From Meishania sp964351985 (GTDB lineage Bacteria > Bacteroidota > Bacteroidia > Flavobacteriales > Flavobacteriaceae): a stretch of 64,000 nt of DNA. Location of the stretch: NCBI GenBank assembly GCA_964351985.1, contig CAYGPR010000012.1, forward strand, positions 25,258 through 89,257, given 5' to 3'. Shown piece after piece: positions 46,908 through 55,473 of this stretch (its first letter is position 1; each line of letters starts with the position of its first letter). Below the pieces are notes generated by a model. The model saw nothing but the letters and a program-made list of their open reading frames with translations, was not told the origin of the DNA and did not search any database. A program made the position numbers and the translations under genes.

Positions 46908-47261
46908 TTACTAAAAGTAAGAGTGAATTATTGATGATTCTCTAAAAATAAGTGCAAACATTTGATTGGGATACTAAAAGTACTACTTTTGATGCTTTAT
47001 AAGAAAAATGGGCGTTTTCGTTTCGTACATAGTAATTCACTCCTCACCGTCTACCATAGACTGTATTACCACGACCCCATTGGGGTAAGCAACTATTTTT
47101 TTATCCGTCTTTTGGTCATATTTTTTTCTCATTTGAAATCCACCTGTTATAAAATACCTCGGGGCAAGCCCATGAGGCATTGAAAGGAAATTCATTTTTT
47201 TATTTCGACGCAAGCGTCGGAGCATATAAATCTCGATTATCGCGTAAAATCCGTTTTCAAA
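46908..47261. other. Spacer upstream of thrA containing three hairpins
   Basis: The 354-base region has no convincing gene; the short frames in it are unlike proteins. It contains the palindrome ACCCCAT-TGGGGT (near 47079-47091), CCTCGGGGCAAGCCCATGAGG (47157-47177), and CGACGC-AA-GCGTCG (47206-47219). The second belongs to a repeat also present at 7493. All three would be transcribed in the thrA leader if the promoter lies upstream, so an effect on threonine biosynthesis is possible but not shown; no threonine-rich leader peptide was found. Confidence 0.45.
47157..47219. repeat. REP-like element, second copy of the CCTCGGGG family
   Basis: CCTCGGGGCAAGCCCA at 47157 differs from the copy at 7493 by one base. 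GGAAATTCAT follows in both copies. Here the element continues into the perfect hairpin CGACGCAAGCGTCG, which the first copy lacks. The two copies are 40 kb apart and both lie in spacers. Confidence 0.55.
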
Positions 47262-49706
47262 ATGAAAGTATTAAAATTTGGGGGCACTTCGGTCGCCAAC
47301 GCAAAGCATATCGTTAAGGTCAAAAACATTGTATTAAAAAATACCGGTGGCACTATCGCGGTCGTTGTTTCGGCATTTGGAGGGGTTACCGATTTATTGC
47401 TGAAGGCTGCGGAAAGTGCGGCGTTAAGCGATACTTCCTACACCAAAATCATAAAGGAAATTGAAATAAGACACCTCACCGTTATAAAGGAATTGCTTCC
47501 TATACGAGTTCAAAGTAGTATTTTAAGCAAAATTAAATCGGAAATAAACGATATGGAAAGTCTGTTAGAGGGAACTTTTTCCATTGGAGAACTCACCCCA
47601 AAACTATCCGATAAAATCGTGAGCTATGGTGAACGAATGTCTTCCTATATCATAAGCTCATTTTTTAGGGAAGAAGGTCTGGATGTCAATTTCAAAGACA
47701 GCAGGGAAATCATCCGAACCAATGAAAACTTCGGTGCAGCGGTGGTCGATTTTAAGACCACGAATACGAAATGTGCCGAATATTTTGCCAAGACGGCGCA
47801 TCGGATAACTGTGATGGGTGGTTTTATCGGTTCTTCCGATAAAGGAAATACGACTACATTGGGTCGCGGTGGGTCCGATTATACGGCCGCCATTATCGCC
47901 GCAGCAACCAATGCCGAGGTATTGGAAATCTGGACCGATGTAAGCGGTATGTACACTGCCAACCCAAAAATCGTAAAGCAAGCCAAGCCCATTCCACAGC
48001 TATCCTATGAAGAAGCTATGGAACTGTCGCACTTCGGTGCATCTGTTTTATATCCGCCTAGCATACAACCTGTATTGACGAAGAATATTCCTTTGCACAT
48101 AAAGAATACGTTCGACCCCGAAGCATATGGCACCCTTGTCTCGAGAGACCACAGTGGTAAAAAGAAAGTGGTCAGCGGAATAAGTTCCGTAGAACATATC
48201 GGAATACTGTCATTGGAAGGTCCGGGAATGGTGGGCATACCGGGTATTTCAGCTCGTTTTTTCGAGGTGCTTTCAAGAGCGGATATCAATATCGTACTGA
48301 TTACCCAAGCCTCTTCTGAACATTCTATTTGTGCAGGAATATCGGATAAGGATTTGGGCAGAGCTGTTGAAAAAATTAATTCGGCCTTTTCTTTCGAGAT
48401 AGCCCAAAAAAAGATAAATCCTGTAAAAGCCGAAACTGACCTTGCCATCATTGCCCTTATCGGAGACCAGATGAAAAGTCACCAAGGCTTGAGCGGTAAA
48501 ATGTTCAGTACCTTGGGCAAAAACAATGTAAATATAAGGGCGATCGCGCAGGGGGCCTCCGAGCGGAACATTTCGGCCGTAATTCGTGAAGTCGATGTCA
48601 AGAAAGCCTTGAATGCCCTACATGAAGAATTTTTCGAAGAAAACACCAAACAGCTCAATCTTTTTGTCATGGGCGTTGGCAACGTTGGTTCCAAATTTCT
48701 GGCCCAAGTTCAAAAACAACGGAAATTCCTAAAAGACAACCTCAAATTGAACCTGAGGATCATCGGTATTTCAAATTCCCGCACAATGGTTTTTGACGAA
48801 AGTGGCATCTCGTTGAAAAACTGGGAAGCTTCATTGGCCGAAGGGCAAAAAGCGGACAGAGATACATTTTTCGAAACTGTACAACGTTTCAACTACAGAA
48901 ACAGCATCTTTGTCGATAATACGGCGAGCGGCGATGTTGCAGCTTCCTATGCATCCTATTTGGGCAGTAGTATCTCTGTAGTGACTTGTAATAAAATTGC
49001 CTGTTCTTCTGATTATGCCATCTATAGAAATCTTAAGGATTTAGCGAACGAATATAATGCTCCTTTTCTTTTTGAGACCAATGTAGGAGCGGGATTGCCC
49101 ATTATTGACACGTTAAAGCATCTGATTGTCTCTGGGGATAACGTATTGAAAATTCAGGCCGTACTTTCGGGAAGTCTGAATTTCGTCTTCAATAATTTCA
49201 ACGATAAAACGACCTTTCACGATGTGGTGAAAAAGGCGCAGGAGGAAGGCTATACGGAACCCGACCCAAAAATAGATCTTAGCGGTGTGGATGTGATGCG
49301 AAAAATATTGATATTGGCACGTGAAAGTGGTAATGAATTGGAAATTGACGATATAGAAAATAAGTCCTTTTTGCCAAAGGAAAGTTTGGGTGCCGGGAAT
49401 AATGAGGATTTTTTCGAATCCCTTAAAAAGTATGAAACCGACTTTCAGAAAATGTATAGGGATGCGATGGAAAATGACAGCAAGCTAAAATATGTCGCAC
49501 AATATGAAGATGGAAAGGCTAGTGTAGGTTTAGAACATATTCCAAAGGGACATGATTTTTATAATTTGGAAGGAAGTGATAATATCGTTTTATTTTACAC
49601 GGAACGTTACCCCGACCAACCTATGATCATTAAAGGGGCCGGGGCCGGAGCAGATGTTACCGCATCAGGTATATTTGCCGATATTATAAGGATAGGGAAT
49701 TTTTAA
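47262..49706 (+). CDS. thrA: Bifunctional aspartokinase/homoserine dehydrogenase
   Basis: The 814-residue protein begins MKVLKFGGTSVANAKHIVKVK, the aspartokinase phosphate-binding start, with TTLGRGGSDYTAAIIAAA and WTDVSGMYTANPKIV in the kinase domain (1-295). Two ACT regulatory domains follow (about 310-455; GMVGIPGISARFFEVLSRADINIVLITQASSEHSIC). The homoserine dehydrogenase part starts LFVMGVGNVGSKFLAQVQKQ (about 465) and contains NIFVDNTAS-type and ETNVGAGLPIIDTLKHLIVSGD segments. It catalyses the first and third steps from aspartate to homoserine; feedback through the ACT domains is known for the family. It is the first gene of the thrA-thrB-thrC unit. Confidence 0.97.
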   Translation: MKVLKFGGTSVANAKHIVKVKNIVLKNTGGTIAVVVSAFGGVTDLLLKAAESAALSDTSYTKIIKEIEIRHLTVIKELLPIRVQSSILSKIKSEINDMESLLEGTFSIGELTPKLSDKIVSYGERMSSYIISSFFREEGLDVNFKDSREIIRTNENFGAAVVDFKTTNTKCAEYFAKTAHRITVMGGFIGSSDKGNTTTLGRGGSDYTAAIIAAATNAEVLEIWTDVSGMYTANPKIVKQAKPIPQLSYEEAMELSHFGASVLYPPSIQPVLTKNIPLHIKNTFDPEAYGTLVSRDHSGKKKVVSGISSVEHIGILSLEGPGMVGIPGISARFFEVLSRADINIVLITQASSEHSICAGISDKDLGRAVEKINSAFSFEIAQKKINPVKAETDLAIIALIGDQMKSHQGLSGKMFSTLGKNNVNIRAIAQGASERNISAVIREVDVKKALNALHEEFFEENTKQLNLFVMGVGNVGSKFLAQVQKQRKFLKDNLKLNLRIIGISNSRTMVFDESGISLKNWEASLAEGQKADRDTFFETVQRFNYRNSIFVDNTASGDVAASYASYLGSSISVVTCNKIACSSDYAIYRNLKDLANEYNAPFLFETNVGAGLPIIDTLKHLIVSGDNVLKIQAVLSGSLNFVFNNFNDKTTFHDVVKKAQEEGYTEPDPKIDLSGVDVMRKILILARESGNELEIDDIENKSFLPKESLGAGNNEDFFESLKKYETDFQKMYRDAMENDSKLKYVAQYEDGKASVGLEHIPKGHDFYNLEGSDNIVLFYTERYPDQPMIIKGAGAGADVTASGIFADIIRIGNF

Positions 49707-49710
49707 AACC

Positions 49711-49828
49711 GTCTTCGCGAGGAACGGAAAAAAATGGTTAAATACAAAACAAATTTGAACGCGACGTGGCAATTTGTTAAAGTTCGGACCAAACTAAAAC
49801 AGATTGCCGCGCTTCACTCGCAATGACG
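49711..49828. repeat. REP-like inverted repeat in the thrA-thrB spacer
   Basis: The left arm GTCTTCGCGAGGAACG (49711-49726) with CGTGGCAATTTG (49765-49776) mirrors the right arm CAGATTGCCGCGCTTC-ACTCGCAATGAC (49800-49827). This is the widespread 'GTCATTGCGAG...GCAATC' type of intergenic palindrome. The right arm supplies an ATG (49823) in frame with thrB. Confidence 0.6.
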
Positions 49829-49834
49829 AAACAA

Positions 49835-50761
49835 ATGAACGAAATCAAAATATTCTGCCCAGCGACCATCGCCAACGTCTCTTGTGGTTTTGATGTGCTA
49901 GGCGTAGCTTTGGATTCCGTCGGTGACGAAATGATCGTTCGGAAAGTTGCCAAAAAAGGAATCCGCATTACAAAATTGACCGGGCAAGACCTTCCGATGG
50001 AAACGGAAAAAAATGTCGCTGGAGTTGCAGGTTTGGCCTTTTTAGAAAAATCGGATTATGATGGTGGATTCGAAATCGAAATCTATAAAAAAATAAAGGC
50101 CGGCAGCGGCATCGGTAGTAGCGCGGCAAGTTCTACAGGTGCTGTTTGGGCGATGAACGAATTATTAGATCGACCTTTTTCGAAATTGGAACTGGTCAAA
50201 TTCGCCATGGAAGGTGAGCGCCTGGCAAGTGGTGTTGCCCATGCCGACAATGTGGCCCCTGCCCTATTTGGCGGGTTCACCTTGGTACGCAGTTATGAAC
50301 CTTTGGACATAATCGAAATCAATACCCCAAGCGAATTGTACGCAACGGTAATTCATCCGCAGATTGAAGTAAAGACTTCCGATTCCCGAAGTGTCTTGCG
50401 AACGAATATTACGCTTGCCCAAGGCATCAAACAATGGGGCAATGTTGGTGGACTCGTCGCTGGGCTTTTTACCGAAGATTATGAGCTGATCGGAAGATCG
50501 CTAGTGGATCATATCGTTGAGCCCATTCGTTCGATTTTGATTCCCGGTTTTGACGAAGTAAAATCAGGTGCCATGGAAGCAGGTGCACTCGGTTGTGGAA
50601 TTTCAGGTTCTGGGCCATCTATATTTGCCTTTAGCAAAGGAGGAAAGGTCGCCGAAAAAGTTGCCGTAAGTATGAAAAACGTTTACAAAAATATTGGAAT
50701 CGATTATGATGTTCACGTCTCAAGTATAAACAGTGAAGGAATCAAGACCTTAACGCAATGA
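49835..50761 (+). CDS. thrB: Homoserine kinase
   Basis: The start chosen is the ATG at 49835 (MNEIKIFCPATIANVSCGFDVLG, 308 residues). A longer frame from 49823 would begin inside the REP-like repeat and adds only MTKQ, with no family support. The GHMP kinase ATP loop reads KIKAGSGIGSSAASSTGAVWAMNELL, and the substrate regions are VAHADNVAPALFGGFTLVRS and GALGCGISGSGPSIFAF. It phosphorylates homoserine for threonine synthesis. The stop codon overlaps the thrC start (ATGA), so translation is coupled. The gene lies 128 bases after thrA with the repeat in between. Confidence 0.96.
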   Translation: MNEIKIFCPATIANVSCGFDVLGVALDSVGDEMIVRKVAKKGIRITKLTGQDLPMETEKNVAGVAGLAFLEKSDYDGGFEIEIYKKIKAGSGIGSSAASSTGAVWAMNELLDRPFSKLELVKFAMEGERLASGVAHADNVAPALFGGFTLVRSYEPLDIIEINTPSELYATVIHPQIEVKTSDSRSVLRTNITLAQGIKQWGNVGGLVAGLFTEDYELIGRSLVDHIVEPIRSILIPGFDEVKSGAMEAGALGCGISGSGPSIFAFSKGGKVAEKVAVSMKNVYKNIGIDYDVHVSSINSEGIKTLTQ

Positions 50762-52056
50762 AATTCTACAGCCTAAATAAAAAAGCTCCAAACGTATCCT
50801 TTAAAGATGCCGTAATAAGTGGGATTGCCCCTGACAGAGGTTTATACTTCCCTGAAAGTATCGAACCGTTGCCTTCAAGTTTTTTTGAACGAATCGAAGA
50901 ACTTTCTAATAACGAAATCGCATTCAATGCCATTCATCAATTCGTTTCGGATGATATTCCAAATAAGAAATTAAGGGAGATTATTGCCAACGTTTTGGAC
51001 TTTGATTTTCCCGTAGTCGAGCTTGAAGAAAATGTGGCCACTTTGGAACTTTTTCACGGACCGACAATGGCCTTTAAAGATGTCGGCGCCCGATTTATGG
51101 CGAATTGTTTAGGTTATTTTTCAGAGGGAGAAAAAAGCGAGGTTACGGTTCTGGTTGCAACATCCGGCGATACCGGTGGAGCAGTTGCAAACGGATTCTT
51201 GGGTGTGGAAGGAGTCAAAGTCGTCATCCTCTACCCGAGTGGAAAAGTCAGCGATATTCAAGAACGGCAATTGACGACACTAGGCCAGAACATAACAGCA
51301 TTGGAAGTCGATGGTACTTTTGACGATTGTCAGAAAATGGTCAAGACCGCTTTTTTGGATGAGGCATTATTGAAGAAGATGAAATTGACCTCGGCCAATT
51401 CCATCAATGTAGCCAGATGGCTTCCGCAACTTTTCTATTTTATTTTTGCCTACAAACAGACCAAATCAAAAAGAAAAGAAATCGTCTTTTCGGTACCGAG
51501 CGGAAACTTCGGAAACATTTGTGCAGGCATAGTCGCACAACGCTTGGGCATGCCCGTAAGGCAGTTTGTAGCTTCCACCAACGTCAACGACACGGTTCCC
51601 GAATTTATGAAAACAGGGGAGTACAATCCAAAACCTTCGACAGCCACCATTTCCAATGCCATGGATGTCGGTGACCCTAGCAATTTTATTCGCATTCGAC
51701 ATCTGTTCAAAAACGACTTCGAAGAACTCTCCAAAAATCTTTCCTCCTACAGGTTTAACGATTCCGAAACGCGCGAGGCGATGTTACGCATTTACAAAAA
51801 GAGCGCATATATGGTAGACCCTCATGGCGCCGTAGGCTATCTGGGGCTAAAGAAATATCAAGAATTACATCCCGATAACTACGGAATTTTTTTGGAAACT
51901 GCCCATCCCGTCAAGTTTTTAGATGTTGTCGAAAAGACAATCGGTATTTCCGTAGAAATTCCCCCTCAAATCCAGAAAGTGATGGGAAAAAGTAAAAAAT
52001 CAACCAACATATCTGAATACCAAGACTTGAAAACTTTTTTGTTGGCGCTTGTATAA
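50758..52056 (+). CDS. thrC: Threonine synthase
   Basis: The 432-residue protein is of the bacterial/fungal class: it begins MKFYSLNKKAPNVSFKDAVISGIAPDRGLYFPE and carries the PLP lysine at residue 107 in LFHGPTMAFKDVGARFMAN. The phosphate-binding loop region VLVATSGDTGGAVANGFLG and SVPSGNFGNICAGIVAQRLG complete the active site. It converts O-phosphohomoserine, the product of ThrB, to threonine. Overlap with thrB by 4 bases and the order thrA-thrB-thrC show a dedicated operon. No terminator of clear quality follows before gcvT. Confidence 0.97.
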   Translation: MKFYSLNKKAPNVSFKDAVISGIAPDRGLYFPESIEPLPSSFFERIEELSNNEIAFNAIHQFVSDDIPNKKLREIIANVLDFDFPVVELEENVATLELFHGPTMAFKDVGARFMANCLGYFSEGEKSEVTVLVATSGDTGGAVANGFLGVEGVKVVILYPSGKVSDIQERQLTTLGQNITALEVDGTFDDCQKMVKTAFLDEALLKKMKLTSANSINVARWLPQLFYFIFAYKQTKSKRKEIVFSVPSGNFGNICAGIVAQRLGMPVRQFVASTNVNDTVPEFMKTGEYNPKPSTATISNAMDVGDPSNFIRIRHLFKNDFEELSKNLSSYRFNDSETREAMLRIYKKSAYMVDPHGAVGYLGLKKYQELHPDNYGIFLETAHPVKFLDVVEKTIGISVEIPPQIQKVMGKSKKSTNISEYQDLKTFLLALV

Positions 52057-52125
52057 CCGTAAAGGAACCCGAAGTATTTTACAAAATAGTACAATATCCT
52101 ATTTCCCTATCCCTAAATTATTCAA

Positions 52126-52133
52126 TAGCTTTG
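52126..52133 (+). promoter_or_regulatory. -7 element of the gcvT promoter
   Basis: TAGCTTTG is an exact match to TAnnTTTG, 19 bases before the gcvT ATG. The -33 TTG is not clearly present at the expected distance, so support is partial. Confidence 0.4.
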
Positions 52134-52152
52134 CCAAGCTAAATCCAAAAAG

Positions 52153-53238
52153 ATGAAAGACACCGCCCTATCAAAGACGCATGAGGCTTTAGGAGCCAAA
52201 ATGGTACCTTTTGCAGGTTATAATATGCCCGTTTCTTATGAGGGTGTAAATGCTGAACATGAGACCGTCAGAAATGGCGTCGGCGTGTTTGATGTATCGC
52301 ATATGGGCGAATTTTTGATTTCAGGACCAACGGCTCTTGACTTGATTCAAAAAGTCACTTCGAACGATGCCGCAAAGCTGACCATCGGAAAGGCCCAATA
52401 CAGTTGTCTGCCTAACGAAACCGGCGGAATTGTTGACGACCTTATTGTTTATAGGATAAAGGAAGAAGAATACCTGCTCGTCGTGAACGCCTCGAACATT
52501 CAAAAGGATTGGGACCATATCTCAAAATACAATGCGGAATTCAATGCCGAGATTCGCGACCTTTCAGAAAACTATTCCCTTTTGGCCATTCAAGGCCCAA
52601 AGGCTGTTGAAGCTATGCAATCATTGACCTCGGTCGATTTGGCTGAAATAAAGTTCTACAATTTCGCTGTTGCCGATTTTGCAGGAATAGATTACGTCAT
52701 TATCTCTGCAACGGGATACACTGGTTCCGGCGGATTCGAAATCTACTGTAAGAACGACCAGGTAAAACAAATATGGGACAAAATATTCGAGGCCGGATCG
52801 GATTTTGGCATAAAACCCATTGGTTTAGCAGCGCGTGATACCCTACGCCTAGAAATGGGCTACTGCCTTTACGGTAATGATATTAATGATGAAACCTCAC
52901 CCATTGAAGCGGGATTAGGGTGGATAACGAAATTTACCAAAGACTTCGTAAATAAGGAAGCTTTGGAAAAAGAGAAAGCCCATGGCCCAGAACGAAAACT
53001 CATTGCTTTTGAATTGGACGACCGTGGAATTCCAAGACATGATTACGATATCGTCGATGGACAAGGAAAAAAAATCGGAACAGTGACCTCGGGCACCATG
53101 TCGCCATCATTGGGTAAAGGTATCGGTCTTGGGTATGTACCCACGATCTTTTCTGAAATAGGAAGCAAAATCAATATTCAAATTAGAAAAAATGCGGTAC
53201 CGGCTACCGTGGTAAAACTTCCGTTTTACAAAGGGTAG
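52153..53238 (+). CDS. gcvT: Glycine cleavage system aminomethyltransferase (T protein)
   Basis: At 361 residues it has the length of bacterial T proteins. It shows LSKTHEALGAKMVPFAGYNMPVSYEGVNAEHETVRNGVGVFDVSHMGEF, the folate-binding GYTGSGGFEIYC, and the C-terminal domain IGTVTSGTMSPSLGKGIGLGYV. It transfers the methylene group from the aminomethyl-lipoyl H protein to tetrahydrofolate with release of ammonia. The other glycine cleavage genes (gcvH, gcvP) are not here. The next gene starts 6 bases after the stop, suggesting co-transcription with the epimerase. Confidence 0.97.
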   Translation: MKDTALSKTHEALGAKMVPFAGYNMPVSYEGVNAEHETVRNGVGVFDVSHMGEFLISGPTALDLIQKVTSNDAAKLTIGKAQYSCLPNETGGIVDDLIVYRIKEEEYLLVVNASNIQKDWDHISKYNAEFNAEIRDLSENYSLLAIQGPKAVEAMQSLTSVDLAEIKFYNFAVADFAGIDYVIISATGYTGSGGFEIYCKNDQVKQIWDKIFEAGSDFGIKPIGLAARDTLRLEMGYCLYGNDINDETSPIEAGLGWITKFTKDFVNKEALEKEKAHGPERKLIAFELDDRGIPRHDYDIVDGQGKKIGTVTSGTMSPSLGKGIGLGYVPTIFSEIGSKINIQIRKNAVPATVVKLPFYKG

Positions 53239-53244
53239 TTCTTT

Positions 53245-54093
53245 ATGGCCAAACGAAAGGGAAAGTTGCAAGAAGGAGGCAAAAAGATTTTGATTTTAGG
53301 GGGAAGCGGATTTCTCGGCCATGCCATCTACAAAGAACTCTGTAATTATTTTGATACCTACGGTACATATTACACGGCACGTAAGGCTTTCGAGGGAAAC
53401 CAACAATTCTTTCGATATGATATGCAGGAAGATGACGTTTTTCCACTATTGGAGAAGGTGCGTCCGCAACTAATTATTTCCGTGGTACGCGGAAATTTTG
53501 CCGCTCAGGTACAGGCACATCAACATCTGGTCGAATATATTTCGAAAAACGATTGCAAGCTATTTTTTATCTCCTCCGCCAATGTGTTCGATGCGTACAG
53601 CAAATATCCATCCTACGAAAATGACAAGACCCTTTCAGAAAGTGTCTATGGTAGGTTTAAGATAAAAATCGAAAACATGTTGTTGCGCTTGCCAAAAGAG
53701 AAAATGGGAATCTTGCGTTTGCCCATGGTTTTCGGTAACAGTTCCCCAAGAATCAAGGAAATCAAAAATCGAATTTGGAACAATGAGCCAGTGGAGGTCT
53801 TTCCGAACCTCATACTGAACGTAACCAACGACGACAAGTTGACCCAACAAATTCACTACCTGATCAATCGCGACAAAAGTGGAATTTATCATTTGGGCAG
53901 TACCGACTTGGTTCATCATGAAGATTTCATTCGGGAAATTGTAGGACGTATCGGAAATTTCAATCCCATATACAAACGCGTCTATACGACCAACGAAGAA
54001 CGTTATATGGCCGTACTTCCCAAAGACAATAAGCTTCCGAAAAGTTTGCAGGTGACTTTTCAAGAAATCATCGACCATCATATTTTGAGTTGA
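53245..54093 (+). CDS. NAD-dependent epimerase/dehydratase (RmlD-like SDR)
   Basis: The 282-residue protein has the nucleotide-binding motif GGSGFLGHAIYKEL near residue 18 and an extended SDR active-site segment with YGRFK (the YxxxK pair). Downstream parts (IIHDHKNIWN-type loop NRIWNNEPVEVFPNLILNVTNDDKLTQQIHYLINRDKSGIYHLGS) fit sugar-nucleotide reductases such as dTDP-4-dehydrorhamnose reductase. The substrate is uncertain because no sugar-nucleotide genes are nearby. It probably shares a transcript with gcvT. The first 13 residues (MAKRKGKLQEGGK) are basic and precede the usual start of the fold, so the true start may be later. Confidence 0.85.
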   Translation: MAKRKGKLQEGGKKILILGGSGFLGHAIYKELCNYFDTYGTYYTARKAFEGNQQFFRYDMQEDDVFPLLEKVRPQLIISVVRGNFAAQVQAHQHLVEYISKNDCKLFFISSANVFDAYSKYPSYENDKTLSESVYGRFKIKIENMLLRLPKEKMGILRLPMVFGNSSPRIKEIKNRIWNNEPVEVFPNLILNVTNDDKLTQQIHYLINRDKSGIYHLGSTDLVHHEDFIREIVGRIGNFNPIYKRVYTTNEERYMAVLPKDNKLPKSLQVTFQEIIDHHILS

Positions 54094-54183
54094 AGAACTC
54101 GATTCTCTTGGCTATCTTTAGTCGAAATAAAATTCAATATTTCCGTTTTTATGGGAATGAAAATAAAAGCATTGAACAATAAA

Positions 54184-54205
54184 GATTCCCGTCTTCACGG
54201 GAATG
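54184..54205. repeat. REP-like hairpin GATTCCCGT...ACGGGAATG
   Basis: ATTCCCGT-CTTC-ACGGGAAT forms a compact 8-base stem. A degenerate half (TTCCG...TGGGAATGAAAAT) lies at 54140-54164, giving a direct repeat of GGGAATGAAAATAA. The ATG at 54203 in this repeat is in frame with the pterin dehydratase gene. Confidence 0.6.
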
Positions 54206-54223
54206 AAAATAAATAAGTTATTT

Positions 54224-54508
54224 ATGGAAAAACTAACGGAAAGAACCATCGAAGAACGTCTTGAAAAATTGGAAGGATGGGAATATGTAGACGGGGCCAT
54301 CGAAACCTCCTTTGAGTTCAAGAATTTTAAAGAAGCTTTTTCAGTAATGACCAGGCTCGCCTTCGAATTCGAAAAGCACAACCACCATGCAGATTGGAGT
54401 AATGTTTATAATTCCTTAAACATACGATTGAACACCCACGATGCAGGAGGCGTTACCGAAAAAGATTTTGAACTCGCACATGCTATCGAGAAGATTATTG
54501 AAACATAG
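54224..54508 (+). CDS. 4a-hydroxytetrahydrobiopterin dehydratase (PCD/DCoH)
   Basis: The start chosen is the ATG at 54224 (MEKLTERTIEERLEKLEGWEY, 94 residues). A frame beginning at 54203 starts inside the REP-like hairpin and adds seven residues absent from the family. The active-site motif reads EKHNHHADWSNVYNSLNIRLNTHDAGGVTEKDFELAHAIE, with the three conserved histidines. The enzyme dehydrates the carbinolamine form of the pterin cofactor after aromatic amino acid hydroxylation. No aromatic amino acid hydroxylase is encoded in the window; in many bacteria the gene stands alone. Confidence 0.95.
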   Translation: MEKLTERTIEERLEKLEGWEYVDGAIETSFEFKNFKEAFSVMTRLAFEFEKHNHHADWSNVYNSLNIRLNTHDAGGVTEKDFELAHAIEKIIET

Positions 54509-54556
54509 TTTTCATTAAGCCTCGTGGGCAGTAGGGAATTTGGAATTTTTTAAAAG

Positions 54557-54586
54557 TTGATGCGATTTCGGATTTCCCTAAATTTG
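54557..54586 (+). promoter_or_regulatory. Bacteroidota promoter of the YebC-family gene
   Basis: TTG (54557-54559) and TAAATTTG (54579-54586) are separated by 19 bases, an exact match to the TTG-N19-TAnnTTTG consensus. The gene starts 30 bases further. This is the best promoter match in the window. Confidence 0.65.
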
Positions 54587-54616
54587 CAATTAATTAGAAT
54601 AGAATAACCTAGAAAT

Positions 54617-55327
54617 ATGGGAAGAGCTTTTGAATTCAGGAAAGCACGTAAAATGAAACGTTGGTCGGCGATGTCGAAGGCGTTTACGCGAATCGGCAAG
54701 GATATTGTCATGGCCGTAAAAGAAGGTGGCCCCGACCCCGATTCGAATTCTCGATTGAGGGCCGTAATCCAAAATGCGAAATCGGTCAATATGCCCAAAG
54801 ACAATGTCGAGCGGGCCATAAAAAGAGCTTCCGATAAAAGCTTAGGCGATTATAAAGAGGTATTGTTTGAAGGTTATGCTCCTCATGGCATTGCCATTTT
54901 GATAGAGACCGCGACGGACAATAATACAAGAACCGTTGCCAACGTTCGTAGTTATTTCAATAAATGCGATGGAAGTCTGGGCACTTCAGGTTCCGTTGAA
55001 TTTATGTTCGATCATACCTGTAATTTTAGAATCCCCGCTGAAGGTATCGACCCGGAAGAATTGGAACTCGATATGATCGATTTCGGCGCTGAAGAGGTCT
55101 TTGTCGATGATGACGGAATTCTTATCTATGCCCCTTTTGAGAGTTTCGGTGCCATTCAAAAAGAATTGGAAAACCGTGAGATTGAAATTCTTTCTTCAGG
55201 CTTTGAACGCATTCCGCAAGTGACTAAAAAGCTGACCGAAGACGAAGCCGCCGATGTAGAAAAACTACTCGAAAAAATCGAGGAAGACGATGATGTGCAG
55301 AACGTGTATCACACTATGGAGGAATAA
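54617..55327 (+). CDS. YebC/PmpR family DNA-binding transcriptional regulator
   Basis: The 236-residue protein begins MGRAFEFRKARKMKRWSAMSKAFTRIGKDIVMAVKEGG and contains MPKDNVERAIKRASDK, ATDNNTRTVANVRSYFNKCDGSLGTSGSVEFMFD and EDAEAADVEKLLEKIEEDDDVQNVYH-type endings, all diagnostic of YebC (TACO1 in mitochondria). Family members act as transcriptional regulators or assist translation of proline-rich stretches. It has its own promoter and ends at a strong terminator. Confidence 0.95.
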   Translation: MGRAFEFRKARKMKRWSAMSKAFTRIGKDIVMAVKEGGPDPDSNSRLRAVIQNAKSVNMPKDNVERAIKRASDKSLGDYKEVLFEGYAPHGIAILIETATDNNTRTVANVRSYFNKCDGSLGTSGSVEFMFDHTCNFRIPAEGIDPEELELDMIDFGAEEVFVDDDGILIYAPFESFGAIQKELENREIEILSSGFERIPQVTKKLTEDEAADVEKLLEKIEEDDDVQNVYHTMEE

Positions 55328-55351
55328 AGAACTAAATTCCAAAATACAAAT

Positions 55352-55369
55352 CTGCCTGCCAATAGGCAG
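55352..55369. repeat. Short hairpin CTGCCT...AGGCAG
   Basis: CTGCCT-GCCAAT-AGGCAG is a perfect 6-base stem, related to CCTGTC-TGCC-GACAGG at 7544. Both follow 'aaattcc'-like words. It appears to be another dispersed palindromic element; no T-tract follows, so it is not the terminator of the preceding gene. Confidence 0.5.
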
Positions 55370-55423
55370 GTTACAAATCTTAATTAAGTTGCTGACGGTA
55401 CCTACAGATTGTAATACACCAAA

Positions 55424-55455
55424 CAAAAAAGAGAACCGATTCGGTTCTCTTTTTT
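55424..55455. terminator. Bidirectional intrinsic terminator
   Basis: AAAAAAGAGAACCG and CGGTTCTCTTTTTT form an almost perfect stem-loop between the convergent YebC-family gene (plus) and the T9SS surface protein gene (minus). Confidence 0.92.
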
Positions 55456-55473
55456 GTTGTAATTGCTCGGACA

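Noticed and set aside
46962..47225. Small frames on both strands in the thrA upstream region
   Set aside because: They are made of the hairpin repeats, have low-complexity or repeat-derived sequence and no signal or motif.
47262..47300. Threonine-operon attenuator
   Set aside because: No leader peptide rich in Thr/Ile codons and no terminator with T-tract was found upstream of thrA, only REP-like hairpins.
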